Made by a program: the position numbers and the translations under genes | From: Chara braunii | Lineage: Eukaryota > Streptophyta > Charophyceae > Charales > Characeae | NCBI GenBank assembly: GCA_003427395.1 | Contig: BFEA01000713.1 | Coordinates: forward strand, 4,132-35,952 | Length of the DNA: 31,821 nucleotides | Reading direction: 5' to 3' | Shown: one piece after another, positions 9,227-20,752 of the stretch | Layout of the letters: every line of letters starts with the position of its first letter | Numbering within the stretch: position 1 is the stretch's first letter | The notes under the pieces: generated by a model | Database searches by the model: none | The model's input: only the letters and a program-made list of their open reading frames with translations | What the model was told of the DNA's origin: nothing

Positions 9227-10835
9227 GGTCAGCCAACCCAACTTATGGATGTGACTGACCTGCCAGTTTATATGACTAGGCCACACCAACTTATGGTGCC
9301 CTAGCCTGGTAACACAAATATACGTACGCATAAAGACCAAACCACACCAACTTATGGTGTGACCAGTTTCTGCAAAACAACCGACATAAGGCGTATGATC
9401 GGGCCGCACCAACTTATGGTGAGGCTCGTCAGCCTGAACATTCGGCATACACATAAAACTGAACCTCCCAACTTATGGGGGTCAGCCTCTGCCTAACTAA
9501 CGACAAAAGACATATGACTGGACACAACAACTTATGTTGTGCCCGNCCAGNCCAAACAGNTACATACGGCGTAGAGNCAGGCTACNNAACTTATGGATAG
9601 TCCAACCTAGCNTAGACAAANCCNCTTGCGCGAACGANCGAACANCCCNCAACTTATGCGTTCGCCCAACCCTTCGCAATACNACCATGTTCAACTTTAT
9701 AGACATAAGGCCTANAACTTACCACANNAACTTNNNTTGTGATAANCCTCTGTCTNAACAAATGACATAANGCNTATAACCAGGGCGCACCAACTCATGG
9801 NGAGACCNGATCAACCTNAACACTCNGCATACACAAAAGACTGAACCACCTCAACTTATNAGGGACTCAACCTTTGCCTGAACAACGACAAAAGGCATAC
9901 GACCAGACACAACAACNTATGTTNTGNCTGGCTAGCCCATACAGTGACATATAGCATATGACTAGNCTACCCAACTTATGGATAGTCTAGCCCTGCCTAA
10001 GACAACAACCATCGCGTGTGACCGAACAGCCCGCAACTTATGCGTTNGTCCGGCCNCCGCAACANNACTACATCAGATAAATAAGTTTCACAACCAATTT
10101 CTTCCTTGNGACGAGTGNTCAGGTCACCTNAACTCATGAGGATCCCCACCCAGACGCCANTTATGTTTAGAAAGGGNAAAATATCTNANCTTTATNTAAT
10201 TCTCTGNTTTGTGTTATCAAGGANATANGANTGACTACCCAACTTATGGATGAGTCAGCCTGCCCAAAGTTACCACACAATTTTGTACTCTTAATCTTCT
10301 TTCCCCTCTGCTTTGTCTGCTACCGGCTTATATGGCTGGATCTCCCAACTCATGNCGCCCANCCTGCCACGAANATACATAATAGGTAATTGTATCNCAT
10401 TATATACTCTGATTCGCTTAGTGATNGCGGCTCATGACTTAACCACACCAACTTNTGGTGTGAANAGTCTCGCCTGAAACAGTAAAGCNTAANACTGAGT
10501 CATACCAACTTATGGTGTGATCAGCTTCTGCCTAAACAATTGACGTAAGGCGTATGACCGGGTCCCACCAACTTATGGTGAGANTNGTCANCCTAAACTT
10601 TCGGCATACACAAAGAACTGGACCACCTCAACTTATNAGGAGCCCAANCTTTGCCTGAACAAACGACGAAAGGCATATGACCAGACACAACAACTTATGT
10701 TGTGCCTGGTCAGCCCATACAGTCACATACANCATAGAACTAGGCTNCCNAATTTATGGNTAACCTAGCCTGCCAAATAACAAATAAAACAAGTACGAAA
10801 GACTGAACAACCCGCAACTTATGCGTTCGTTCCGT
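9227..10835. repeat. Array of about 24 ACTTA-loop hairpins (3' LTR)
   Basis: About 24 units, each a hairpin with loop ACTTA or a near variant (ACTCA, ATTTA), separated by spacers resembling GACATAAGGCGTATGAC. Inner stems differ but pair: CACACCA/TGGTGTG at 9343-9361, CACAACA/TGTTGTG at 9523-9541, CGCA/TGCG at 10813-10825. Outer stems also pair: CTAGG/CCTAG (9276-9280, 9300-9304), GACCAG/CTGGTC (10679-10684, 10706-10711). Loop starts in the regular parts are about 60 bp apart (9350, 9412, 9471, 9530, 9589, 9652). Six hairpin types in fixed order recur as a block about 385 bp later (from 9730), and again from 10508, with irregular units at 10132-10451 between. Function unknown. Confidence 0.8.
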
Positions 10836-10860
10836 CTCCGCCACATAATCACACCTCTTG

Positions 10861-11340
10861 TGTTGTCTAAGTTCACTCCAATAATCTAATTTACATCAAT
10901 ACATAGTTGTTAATTTACTCTGCAAAANAATGTCCTGAATTCAAACAAGTAAAGAAAAACAGTTANCTTTTCATGTCATACTTCCAGTCANGNNAATAGC
11001 AATACGATAATATAGTTTAATGATAGGATCACACGNGTAAATCGAGGGTTATACCTGAGTGTTCCCTGCCTCCAGAACCCCGCCTGGGCTCCGGCAGAGC
11101 TCCCGCANTCGGTGGGGCAACCTCCCANAGAGGCCTTGGCGCGGACCTACGGGTTGCAATCCCGCCTGCCGCCTTCCTCTCGTAACCNCGGACCAGACTG
11201 AGAATAAGAAGGGTAGAGGTAGATAGATTAGACTNTCNAGATACAANAGTGGGACNACTCAACTCACAATGAGAGGGTCTTGAAGTCTGGAATCTCCTGA
11301 GGGCCCCGCAATGGCAGCCAATGAAACGCAGTGCGAACGC
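10861..11340. other. Region after the hairpin array, no gene
   Basis: AT-rich to about 11040, then a GC-richer stretch with several Ns. It is still LTR or already element interior; the border is not visible. No gene or RNA is recognised. Confidence 0.4.
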
Positions 11341-11345
11341 AACAG

Positions 11346-12360
11346 TCAGATCATTGCCGATGTGCAGAGTAACAACCCCCTAAAGAATCTCCAAACTGCA
11401 GCAGTAACCTTCCGCAGTCTCCCTCGGCCAGCCCTGTCACTTGTATGTAGCACGGAACAACTTCCAGCCCAGTGACGGTGCCCAGCAAGTGAGTCAGTAC
11501 TTTGTACGAAAGTAACTCTTAGCTGCGAACCGTGCCCTGCCCTCTGCAGTATGCTGCGAGGAGCACCGCCGAGTACAACAGCGGTGCACAGCAGTGGACC
11601 TCCTGGCTTGCGGCAGCAGTCCTGTTGAAAAGAGGCACAACTGGGATATACTGTTGCATCAGCCCCACAGTAGCTCAAAACTGGCTCAGCCAGCACACAG
11701 TCGATAGTCGTCTGACGATCCTCCAGACTGCAGCAACAGCCTCCTGCTGTAAAGGGGAACAACCTGGTATATTGCTGCCACAGTCCCACAACTACTCAAA
11801 TGAGTCTCAAACGTACCCAGTCTGCCACGACAGCCCTTTGGTGATAGAGAACAGTCACCACAGCAGCAGCCTACGATGCACATAGCAGCGGCCATCACAG
11901 TTCCTGCAGCCGCTGCCCGTGGTAAGAGCAGTTCCAGTTTCTTCCAAGCTGACAACCTCAGCCATAGCCACAACAAACCACCCCCTGATTCTACAACCAG
12001 CTGCTGGGATGCTACACAGTGGTGACTCAAAGCTGCATGAGCAGGGGTTTAACTGCAGCATCAGAATTGCTCAATAGAATACACGACGTAAGTCAGTCCA
12101 TGCATCTCGAGTGCACAACCAAGCCTTTAGCCAACACAGATCGTAGACAGCCATCATGCCCCTCTACACAGCCAAATACACAGCTCGCCAACCACATATC
12201 GAAGGCACAGCAAGGAAAGCAACAATTAAGACATCAATAGACTGGTTTTTACTAATCAGCTAGAGCCTGTGCCCAGCACAGTCTGTACTCCAGCGACGTC
12301 AACAATCGTAGGATACAGTAGCTGCAGTAGTAGGACACTGTAAAGAGTCCTGCTTACTCG
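11346..12360. repeat. CAG-rich degenerate repeats
   Basis: Imperfect direct repeats rich in CAGCAG and CACAG. The clearest pair is about 11608-11690 and 11731-11805, sharing a GCAGCA start, CTG, AAAxGGxxCAAC, GGxATATTG/CTG and CCCACA in the same order, offset about 123 bp. Weaker echoes lie near 11395 and 12310. A 147-codon open frame on minus here is a by-product of the lack of stops in CTG-rich sequence. Confidence 0.5.
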
Positions 12361-12773
12361 GTCACGCCTACAGTGTTATGCACGAACTGACCCATGCTGG
12401 CTGTGAATTCAAATTTGGCTACAATCAAAAGGCTCTGTGCACTGGAGAGTACAGGGAGAACCCCACAACTGCGGAATGCTCCGATTGTCCTGTCGTCCCC
12501 CTTTATTCGTCTATTTTAGCCTGATACTGCGCCACTTCACTAGTCAAAGCAGCTGCCTGATCCGTATGTAATTTGCAGATGGGCTCATGCCTCTTCGGTC
12601 GGCGAATTAACAGATGTCACGACCTGTTTCTCGTGTACTCAAGTCAACCCGAGGACGGCGCACTGATGTAACAGTTCAACTTCCAATCCTGCGACAACCT
12701 TCCCACTACTACACGGCCAGGTGCAGCGCTTCTGACCTCAAGCTACCATGTGCAGCTCCAACCAGCCAAGTAA

Positions 12774-12776
<3 letters not shown>

Positions 12777-12836
<60 letters not shown>
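12777..12836. repeat. (CT)30 microsatellite
   Basis: Uninterrupted CT run, GA on the element's sense strand, followed by TCCTCC. It is purine-rich in the sense direction but is not next to a TG start, so it is not called as the polypurine tract. Confidence 0.9.
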
Positions 12837-12839
<3 letters not shown>

Positions 12840-14450
12840 TCCTATGCACATGCCATCACCTCGGAGGGGACTTACCGTGATCTTTTGGACGAGAGGGAGA
12901 CGTCTATGAAACAACAAAAGGCCGCGAACAACACGGTCGTGATCATCGGCCAAATGCCATGGCACTGATGAGCACCACTCAAATCGAGAGGTCGTCCACA
13001 CGAATAAGCCCCAACAATTGTGCAAGGACCATGCCAACGCAGCTGTGACGGACGTGACCAGCCAGAAGGCCTTGATGTTCACTACGGGGATAGCCAAGCG
13101 GATCGCGGAAATTAGCTGGATCCGAGCCGTAGGACCACAAGATCTGCCGCGTCAAGACCGGATGTCATTCAAATGTACTGCGAGCAGCACCAATCTACCA
13201 TACTGCCCTCCGCCAGAACATACAAGACGAGGAATCTGATGAAGCTGGTGTAAAAACGCAGGAAATTTCGTCACTCCGATTTCTTCCGGTATCTGTTCCA
13301 AGCGCAGCGCAACCTCCGACTCACACAGCAGTGAAAAGACTATCCTGCTGCAGAATCTAATTGTGTCATTGGATTCGTAGTGCATCAAAAGCTCAGATTA
13401 GGCGCTTATTTCGCTTAAATCCATTGAGAATTGAGCGAGATAGAGCCCTATCAAATCTTGTCTTCCGTTTTTACCTTTTCGCCCGTCTCCCCCCCCGCAA
13501 CCACTTTCTTCCACTCCCCTTCCTTCCAACACTACCGCGCACACTTTTCCTCTTCCCTCTCGCTAACTACTAACTCTCTTCTCAATCTGCTAACACCGCT
13601 TGACTCAGCTTGTCTCAAAAACCCAGGTTAGCACCTTCTCCTGCCAAAATTCGTAAAGGAACAAGCATGCTGTGACCTTTCTTCTTTGCCATAGCTTCTA
13701 GCTCCACGTTGTTTTCTCCCTCCTTCGAACGCACCTGGCGCAGAACTACGTCCAGGTTCATTCTCCCCTTTTCTTTTTGTTGTTGCTGCCCTCTTCCTCA
13801 CGTACCAACAAATCTACTCACTAATATCAAGAACTAACCCCATAATCCGACTTGCAGCTACTAAAAACCCCCTTTTAGCATCCTCCCTTGCCCAAATCCA
13901 CCCACTAACGAGTGAAAAAAGCTCTTCCTCTTCTTTTCGTTTTTGCTTTCTCCATAGCTGCGCGCTGTCTCTGATGCTTGCCCCGATCAATCTTCTAGCT
14001 TAACACCAAAACTGACACTCCCATCACATTCGCCTTGCCCCAAAACCCCAAGATCGACGTCTGATTCGCATGATTTCGTTCAGGAGTGAGCGAACTAGAT
14101 CATTTTCAATTTTCTTCTCCCCCTTTCTTCTCCATCCCCGTCTTTATCTTCATCCTCTTCACTTCCTCCTCATTCTCCCTCCTCGCTGACCCTGCTCCTA
14201 ACGCAGCCCACCGTTTCTGATTGCTACCAATGGGAGAAACCGCAATCCCTCCATAAAAAAATTGTAGGCGATACTCCCACCTTTTTATACTCTCCTACCC
14301 ACTCTACTCCAGCCTCGTGGCACTCTATGCCTCTCCTTGTTCTAACAAATCTAGACTACCCCTTAGTCCCCAATCGTGCTGAAGGTTATGTCACAAAAAC
14401 TGAATGTTTGGACTGAGGGTATATTCGCAAGAGTGTTATATTAACAAAAT
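12837..14450. other. Non-coding stretch, strongly pyrimidine-rich from 13440
   Basis: No gene is recognised. From about 13440 to 14200 the plus strand is dominated by C and T and poor in G, so the element's sense strand is purine-rich there. It lies between gag2 and the 3' LTR in element order. Confidence 0.45.
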
Positions 14451-14479
14451 CTGAATGAATGTGGCGGCCATCACGTCTA

Positions 14480-14760
14480 GAGCTTAGTACAAAAAAAAAA
14501 CAAAAAAAACAGGGTCGTAGTGCTTTGCTCCCCTGTTTTCAGCCGATTCCAACTCAGGCCTGTACTTCAGCAGCTCGACATGTACCAACTGAACTAAGCC
14601 TATTGATACTCTTGCCAACCCCAGAACCAGCACCTGGGCTGTGTCCCAACCTGGGACAAAAGGGTATATATGTAAAGAACAAATAGAAAAATAATAAAAT
14701 AGACAATAAAATAAAACAGCCAAACGNGGAGCGGTTTTANGTGACCAGCGGTACACAGCC
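14480..14760 (-). repeat. Possible tRNA-derived SINE-like fragment
   Basis: On minus, TAGTTCAGTTGGTA resembles a tRNA D-arm/A box. GAGTTGGAATC, a weak B box, follows at about the tRNA spacing, and a T-rich tail runs to about 14490. The core GAGCTGCTGAAGTAC is shared with a second copy at about 15350-15410 (GAACTGCTGAAATACC, then GATCCC). Head structure is imperfect, so the call is tentative. Confidence 0.3.
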
Positions 14761-15065
14761 TCTGCGCTGGTGCCTGCTGGTCCTCACCCTGCCAGTTACA
14801 GTTCACTGTCTCACGGTTCCCTGTAGGTAGGCTCACATTCATACCTCTCATTGCTCGCCGCAGGCTGAGCTTAGCGGGCGGTGCATCCTCTGGCCACAAC
14901 TGCCCAGGCCTGTTCCACCACGTCGCGGATCCTAAAGGTAAAAGCAGATATTCACATGGGAACTGCCAAAGGCCGACGTGGGGAGTGGTCCTATGTGACC
15001 GGCCGCTGCGGCCTGCGGCCCCCCTCCTCCCCGGCATAGTTCACCGTCTTTCTGGTCCCCACGCC
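14741..15065. repeat. Diverged direct duplication, about 250 bp apart
   Basis: The segment near 14741-14825 (GTGACCAGC, GCCTGC, CAGTTCACTGTCT, GGTTCCC) has a related copy near 14994-15062 (GTGACCGGC, GCCTGC, TAGTTCACCGTCT, GGTCCCC) in the same order. Origin unknown. Confidence 0.4.
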
Positions 15066-15253
15066 ACGCTCGTACTGCGACCCCGAACCTGCAAAATATG
15101 CGGATTTTGAGGTCGGCTAAATTGAGGTCTTTCACATAGTTTGGATCATACGCTGCACCTTTTCCAGTGGGACGCTGCCCTGGCCGTCTGCAACAAAACA
15201 AAACAACCTGGTCCTTTGCTGCCCACACATCACTTCCCTCACAAGGTTCTAAA

Positions 15254-15292
15254 ATATATATATATATATATATATATTTATTTATTTTATTG
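15254..15292. repeat. (AT)n microsatellite with ATTT run
   Basis: AT dinucleotides followed by TTTATTTATTTTATTG. On minus this forms an AATAAA-rich tail just after the second SINE-like core. Confidence 0.8.
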
Positions 15293-15419
15293 ATGTCCCG
15301 AAGGTACATAGAAAAAACCACAATGAGGCTGCATAAAACCAGCTCCACGGTGGGATCGGTATTTCAGCAGTTCAATGGAGTACCCACCGAGTTGGGCTCT
15401 TGAGCTCCAGCCGGCCCCA

Positions 15420-18400
15420 TAGACTAGTGCCGCCCCCCGTCCCGAATGGGAAACATAAAAAAAAAAATTATATTAGTAAAATTCTAGAAATAGAAGTTAA
15501 AAACACGGATAGGGGAGGAAAATCGTTAGTACTTAGTCTTCAGTCCTACCTCCCGGGCCCGCGGCCGGGTCCCGTCAGCAGAACTAAGGGGAAAGTCCCG
15601 TGGGACTCTCAACCCCTCAGTTCACTCCCAAGTACGCTCCTCCGCTGCCCCAAAGCTGGCCGCTGGCCTCGATCCTGGGATCCGCCTGGTGAAAACTCAG
15701 TGATGTAACCTATAGGGCTAAGCCCAAGCCTGAACTGGGTGCGGGTTACCCTGTATATGAATTGCATGGTCAACCAGCCTGGGCCTGCAGGTGGTGCCCC
15801 AGGCTGTTTCTTGGCCTGTCCTTCAACCCCGTGACCCTGCACACGTGCCGTGCTGGCCTATCCCCTCCACCCTGGCCTTGTGGGGTCGTGCTCTGCTATC
15901 TCGAAGGTAGGTGTCGCCCAACTCACAGCGTACGTTGCCTCTACGTGCCATGATTGCGGCATGTGGCCTTCATAGCCTGCCGCAGCCGACTTTCTATCGC
16001 CGCCTTGCCGAAAAAACCACGACACTTGTCTCCACTAGACTCCGTTCGCATTGCCTTCCCTCTCACTCCTCCGATGGCTCCGACCTCTGGCTAGTATTCA
16101 ACATAGCTCTAGTGTTCACACCCTCCTTACTGTGTAGTCTCAAAGGCGCCGTTTTTCAGCGAGTCAACGAAAGCTCACCACCGTAAACCTACTGACCAGC
16201 TCCATGCTGACCGTGACTTCGTTGGTGACCGCAGGACTGTGGTCTACGAGGCTTGGTCAAAAAATTCCCACGGATGCCGACGGCTAGTTACTTACGCACG
16301 CCCACAAAGTGCATGCTCACACACTCTCTAATCAAGCTATGCCTACGTCTGCCGCGCCCGACTTCCAAGAGTCAGTTGCGGCTGGCCGACCGATATGCCA
16401 TCTTCTCACGTATCATGTTGATCGCACCTTCTGCGAGGTGCACGAAGCACGCACAATTACCCTTGTAAGGGTAATGGTGCCGACAGTTTTTCGGACGCTA
16501 TTAAGCGACGTCCCCGTCGCGCCGGTCAGATCAAAGGTTATAAAAAGTTCAAATCACATCTTGCTGACAAGGAAGTTGAGCAATCCGGTTAGCCGACTTG
16601 ACTCTGTTTGAGGTATTCTATCAGTCCATCCCCGTCACTGTGTTCCACTGCTAGGGTTTCAACATGAGTCTCCCACGTCCTGGCCTCGGACTCTGGGGAT
16701 ACTGTGTTCCGTACTACAGCGTAATGCCCGCTCTCAGGTAGTAGCTTGATAGTCCTCTCTCTTTGCCTTAGACATATGCCGGCTCACAGTTGGGTGTCCT
16801 ATTTAGTCATCGTCCTGCAAGCAGGGTCATAACACAGGACGCGGGCCCTAACTGAGACCTCTCTCAAATACGGGGCAACTTCAGTCCCCAAATTGGTAAG
16901 TACTACTAGTTCAAATATCCACTCATAAGGAACGCCCAACCTGGAATCTAACACAGGCGGCTTCTAGGTCTCCATCCTGGCCCACCGCAGAACGGTTGAT
17001 CAAACCCAGTCCACACCTACCGCGTTGTTGTATTAGCGGTAGTGCCCTCGTTGGTTGCGCAACGATAAGCAAATCTCTCTTACCTTGGCACCCCGAGGGG
17101 TCCCGACTGTTGACCTCATCGACCCCAATGACCTTCCCTCTAGTTAAACCTCTCCAGGCGGCCGACCTATCAGGACTTAACCTTTGGTGAGCCATGGTTC
17201 CGCTGCCAGGTTGTGCCGGTCAGCGGCCCTCGTTGGGAGTTAGGTTTTACAGTTCCAGCGATGCTAAGTATAGCCCCTTAGCCAGACCTCACATAATATG
17301 TCCCTTAGACTGACTGCTTGTGGTCTGACCTTCTCTTTTCACACAAAATGCACAAAGGATCATATACCAACTGCCCACGGAACGACGTGGAGGGATAGTG
17401 CTTTTCTCACAAATCCACAAATAATTCCACAAGGTCGTGCCTTCCTTGCTTTGATCAGGGCAGGCAAGGTCACACGTCTTATAGGGACACCTTTCCAAAA
17501 ATTTCGCCATAATTGTCAGAATTCCATTCATAATTCTCACAAAATTTCTGGTCTTTCCTTGTCAGACTTTTGCTTGGACACAAGATTTTTCATCATCATC
17601 ATCATAGCATCTCATCAGAGAGCTCTCTCATAATTCCAGTTATGTACAGGAAGAACTCTATCGGGCATTGAGTTCCTTTCACATTTTGAATCACACATAA
17701 TGACACAACTCTCAGTTGTGACCTTCCATTCAACAACACTGTTTCATTTGGACTCTCGGTTTCCTCACATGTGATGTGTATTCTCCTTCAACTGTACTTA
17801 GTACCTCACCTGTAACAATGACATGTAGTCCTAAGTTCAGAGAAAGGAGAGTGCAGATGAAACCATCATAACAGCATCTCACAAAAGTCACGCATACATG
17901 GGCAAGTCCACAATTGATGTGAGCGTAGTATACCACACAAATCTCTATTAAGTCTGAGTCTTATATATACACAAGGAACATGGGGTTTGCAAAATAGGCA
18001 AGACCCCTGTCACACTCAAAGAAGAATCAAAGTATAATACAAAGAAGTCAAAAATGTTCTGAACAGGTCAAAGTCCCGAATGTCCAAGTATCGACACACT
18101 CTGCACACCACTCACACTGCTCACACAAGTCTCACACATCCTACTCTGAAAGAGAAAGAAAGAAAATGTAACTCACACAAACACGTAATGTACATAGTCT
18201 CAAAGAAAGAACAAAAACGATAGTCGAACTCACACTCAAGGTTATCTAATGTACAATCTGTCCTGAAGGTTTATAGTATTGACGGTAACATCTCAATAAT
18301 GGCCCTCACAACTGATATACATGGGTGTGATCCAATCCTCCATGTGTCCTCCTATATACAATCACCTACCAGTAGAGAGTCAGAGATGTTTTACTCATGC

Positions 18401-18436
18401 CAGGGTTTAAACATTTCCGGACCCTAATGTCAAATC
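15420..18436. other. Non-coding stretch downstream of gag2
   Basis: About 3 kb with no recognisable gene. An A run near 15459 and a CAT repeat near 17591 are minor. From about 17300 to 18250 the plus strand is unusually rich in CTCACA and ACACAC words, with small palindromes such as ACAACT-CTC-AGTTGT near 17705. In element order this is the 3' untranslated part after gag2. Confidence 0.45.
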
Positions 18437-20752
18437 CTAGTCAATCATCACCTCACCTATCCGTCTGTACAACTGCATCCTACCACCATCTTGAGACTTC
18501 TTAACCAAATTACCATTCCTATCCCTCCAAATCCTAGTGGATACTCTGGTAACAAACCCTCTCGCCTCATCCTCATAGAACTTGGGGCAATCATCAGAGA
18601 AGTGTTTGCCCTTCTTGCAGTAGAAACACTTCNCAGGCTTCTTCTGTGCCGTCTTCTCTTCTTCCTGCGAGAGTACTGAGGATGAAACTGCCGTAACTTC
18701 GCTCGTAACCTCCTGCTGGGGAGTCTCAGATGGAGTGGGGCAGGCTGCTCTCTCCTCTGTCTGTCTCACTGGTCCACTCGCTCGAACTGCTGAACCAGAC
18801 CCTGTGGCCCATGAGCCCAACGCCTCCTCCAAGCCTACTGCCAAGGGCATATCCTGAGGCGTGGTAGACTCCTGACAAGTNTCCTGGCCTACTCTCTGCT
18901 CAGCCTCAACCTCGCTCCCCTGGACCATTTGCCCCTCAGCAACCATCTGATTGACAGGCAGTGCNCCCTCATCTCTCTCCATCTCTGCNTGCTGTGTNAC
19001 ATCCTGTCCCTNGCGAGCCTGCAGGAGTGCCAAGGTGGAAGGCATCTGCCATTCAGACTCCTCACTCTTGGCTTTCTCTTCCACGTGCACCTCCTGAGGC
19101 TGTAACATCTCTTTGTCTAACAGTGACACATCTTCTCCTTCCTGTAGATCAGCCTTTTCTTCCTCCTTCTGACTTTTGAAGGCTTCCTCTGCAGGTGGCT
19201 TCTTCATTTCAAATCCTTCGACCTCAGTCCAATCCACCAAAGCTGTGGGAGCCCTCTGCTCGAGCTTCGCTTCCAACTCCTTAATTTTCTTCTCCCACTT
19301 TACCTCCTTTGCCTCGAAGGAAGCCTGTTGAGCCTGCAGGTAGGCCCTTAGAGCCTCGTTGACCTTGTCGAGGGTCTGGTTCACCTGCCTCATTGCCTCA
19401 TTGCCAGCCCAAGTCTTTTACAGCTCCACTTTCATTGCGTCCAACTCGCGATCCTGTCTCTCCTGGTTCCCTTTAAGATCCCTAGTCTCCTGCTCCCATT
19501 CCACCCTCTGACCATAGGCCTTCTGAGCCACCTTGGTCAACCTCTCTCCAATCTTCTGATCTGATGCTCGTGCGGCTGCAAATCCTTCCTTCATTACTCC
19601 CTTCAACGTGAGCAAGTCTGCGAAGACCAACTTCACCCCCATCTCTTGCTGAGGTCCCTCTGGTCCTCTCGCAACTCCCATCAACCTATCAAAGTTCTCC
19701 CACGCTTCAGAGAGTAGAGGAGGGTCTTCTTCCTGCTGACTGCTTACATTCTTTCCCTTTCTGTCTTTCAAGTCCACTGGCCGCTCTCCCTGCTCCACTT
19801 TCCTGTGGAGTTCCTCCAGGTTCTTCCTCCTGACTTCTGCTCTGATCTCCTGTTCCCTGGCGGCCCTTTCTTGTNTGTCAAATTCCTTCTGTCTNGCAGC
19901 CTGGTCCTCATCCACCCTCTGTCCTGTCAGCTCACAGGGTGCCTCTGGTCCTGTTTCTGCCATAGCCTGATCCTCTGGTCTCTGAATAGACTGAGGAGGA
20001 GCCTCAGGCACCTCTGACTCCCTCCTCTCCTGANTCCTCTTAGCCGGCAGNTCCTCTNTTCTCTCCATCTTGTGGGAAGCATGTTCCCTTNTTCTCTCAC
20101 CCTNCTGAGATCTGGACGAGGCACCTCTCTCAAAAGTCCTCCTGCCTTCAGCCTCAGGCTCCTTCCTTTTCTTTTCCATACTCTTTCTCTCCTCTGCCTG
20201 GCGTGCTNGANTGTAATAGCTCCTCAGTAGTCGTCTGCAGTCTCCCCAATGCAACGCTCTCTCCACAACACTCCTGACGAACATCCTGATATACCTCTTC
20301 ACAAACTGGAGGAATCCTCTCACTCTGGTCTCAGGTACAATGTTCTGCTCGTCCGCAAACCGGTCATAAGCCCACAAGAACTCGTCCAAGCTCGTNCCAT
20401 CAAATCGGATCGGTACTCCATCTCTCCCCNTGGGCGATGGGTGCAGTCCCTCCATTCTCCTCTCGAACTCCGTCCAGGTCGCTGACTCCCGCACGTACTT
20501 GGCAATGGGCTCAGCCCATTCGCCCTCTCCACGTACCTCTCGCAACATCCTCGCTCCATCCCATCCAAACTCGCTCGTGTGCCGTTGGAACTCGGTCAGA
20601 AATAGTTCGACGTTCCCTCCTGTGAAGATGGGTGGTCTATCTTCTCTTCTGACCCATGTCTGCACTCTCTGTCTGGCTGTCCCCTGAGGGGGTTCCACTG
20701 GCCCTGCCCCCCCTTCCCTCTTGGCATGGCTGCGCCAAAGTGGTGTCAAGCC
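18437..20752 (-). pseudogene. Second Gag-like ORF (gag2) downstream of integrase
   Basis: Gag-like protein encoded after integrase, where most Gypsy elements have nothing or an env-like gene. One minus frame runs from about 20839 to 18437 with a single in-frame TAA at 19418-19420. The N-terminal part is capsid-like: RREDRPPIFTGGNVELFL, then W-TEFERRM and FLQFVKRYIRMF, the layout of retrotransposon Gag. The middle is highly charged with coiled-coil-like Glu/Lys/Arg stretches. Near the C-terminus is a zinc knuckle C-x2-C-x4-H-x4-C at 18587-18628, then a basic segment. The first ATG after a likely splice acceptor (20727) is one base out of frame with the body, with runs of G close by. Gag1 has a similar domain plan, but the sequences are not close. 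A nested gag from another element is an alternative. Confidence 0.7.

Larger units (their letters stand above)
6429..10860 (-). repeat. 3' LTR of the younger element (right end unresolved)
   Basis: Copy of the right-hand LTR, roughly 95% identical by eye over the compared parts. It begins TG at 6429. Compared with the other copy it lacks about 26 bp near 6795, and it carries many more Ns, mainly at 9540-10760. The hairpin array continues to about 10835, so the LTR is at least 4.4 kb. Its inner end cannot be set because the partner copy leaves the window. One candidate end is 12696, which reads GCGACA and mirrors the TGTCG start. Confidence 0.8.

Noticed and set aside
9227-10835. CRISPR-like array
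   Set aside because: The roughly 60-bp periodicity with palindromes is superficially similar, but there are no identical direct repeats or unique spacers, no cas genes, and the context is a eukaryotic LTR.
11140-11180. Possible tRNA T-arm (GGGTTGCAATCCC)
   Set aside because: No D-arm, anticodon arm or acceptor pairing could be found at the right distances on either strand.
11346-11789. Minus-strand open frame of 147 codons
   Set aside because: Composition follows the CAG/CTG repeats; Cys-rich without a family pattern, and overlapped by an equally long plus frame.
12777-12836. (CT)30 as the polypurine tract of the element
   Set aside because: On the sense strand it is purine-rich, but the sequence that follows does not start an LTR with TG at the tract edge, and the run is a simple microsatellite.
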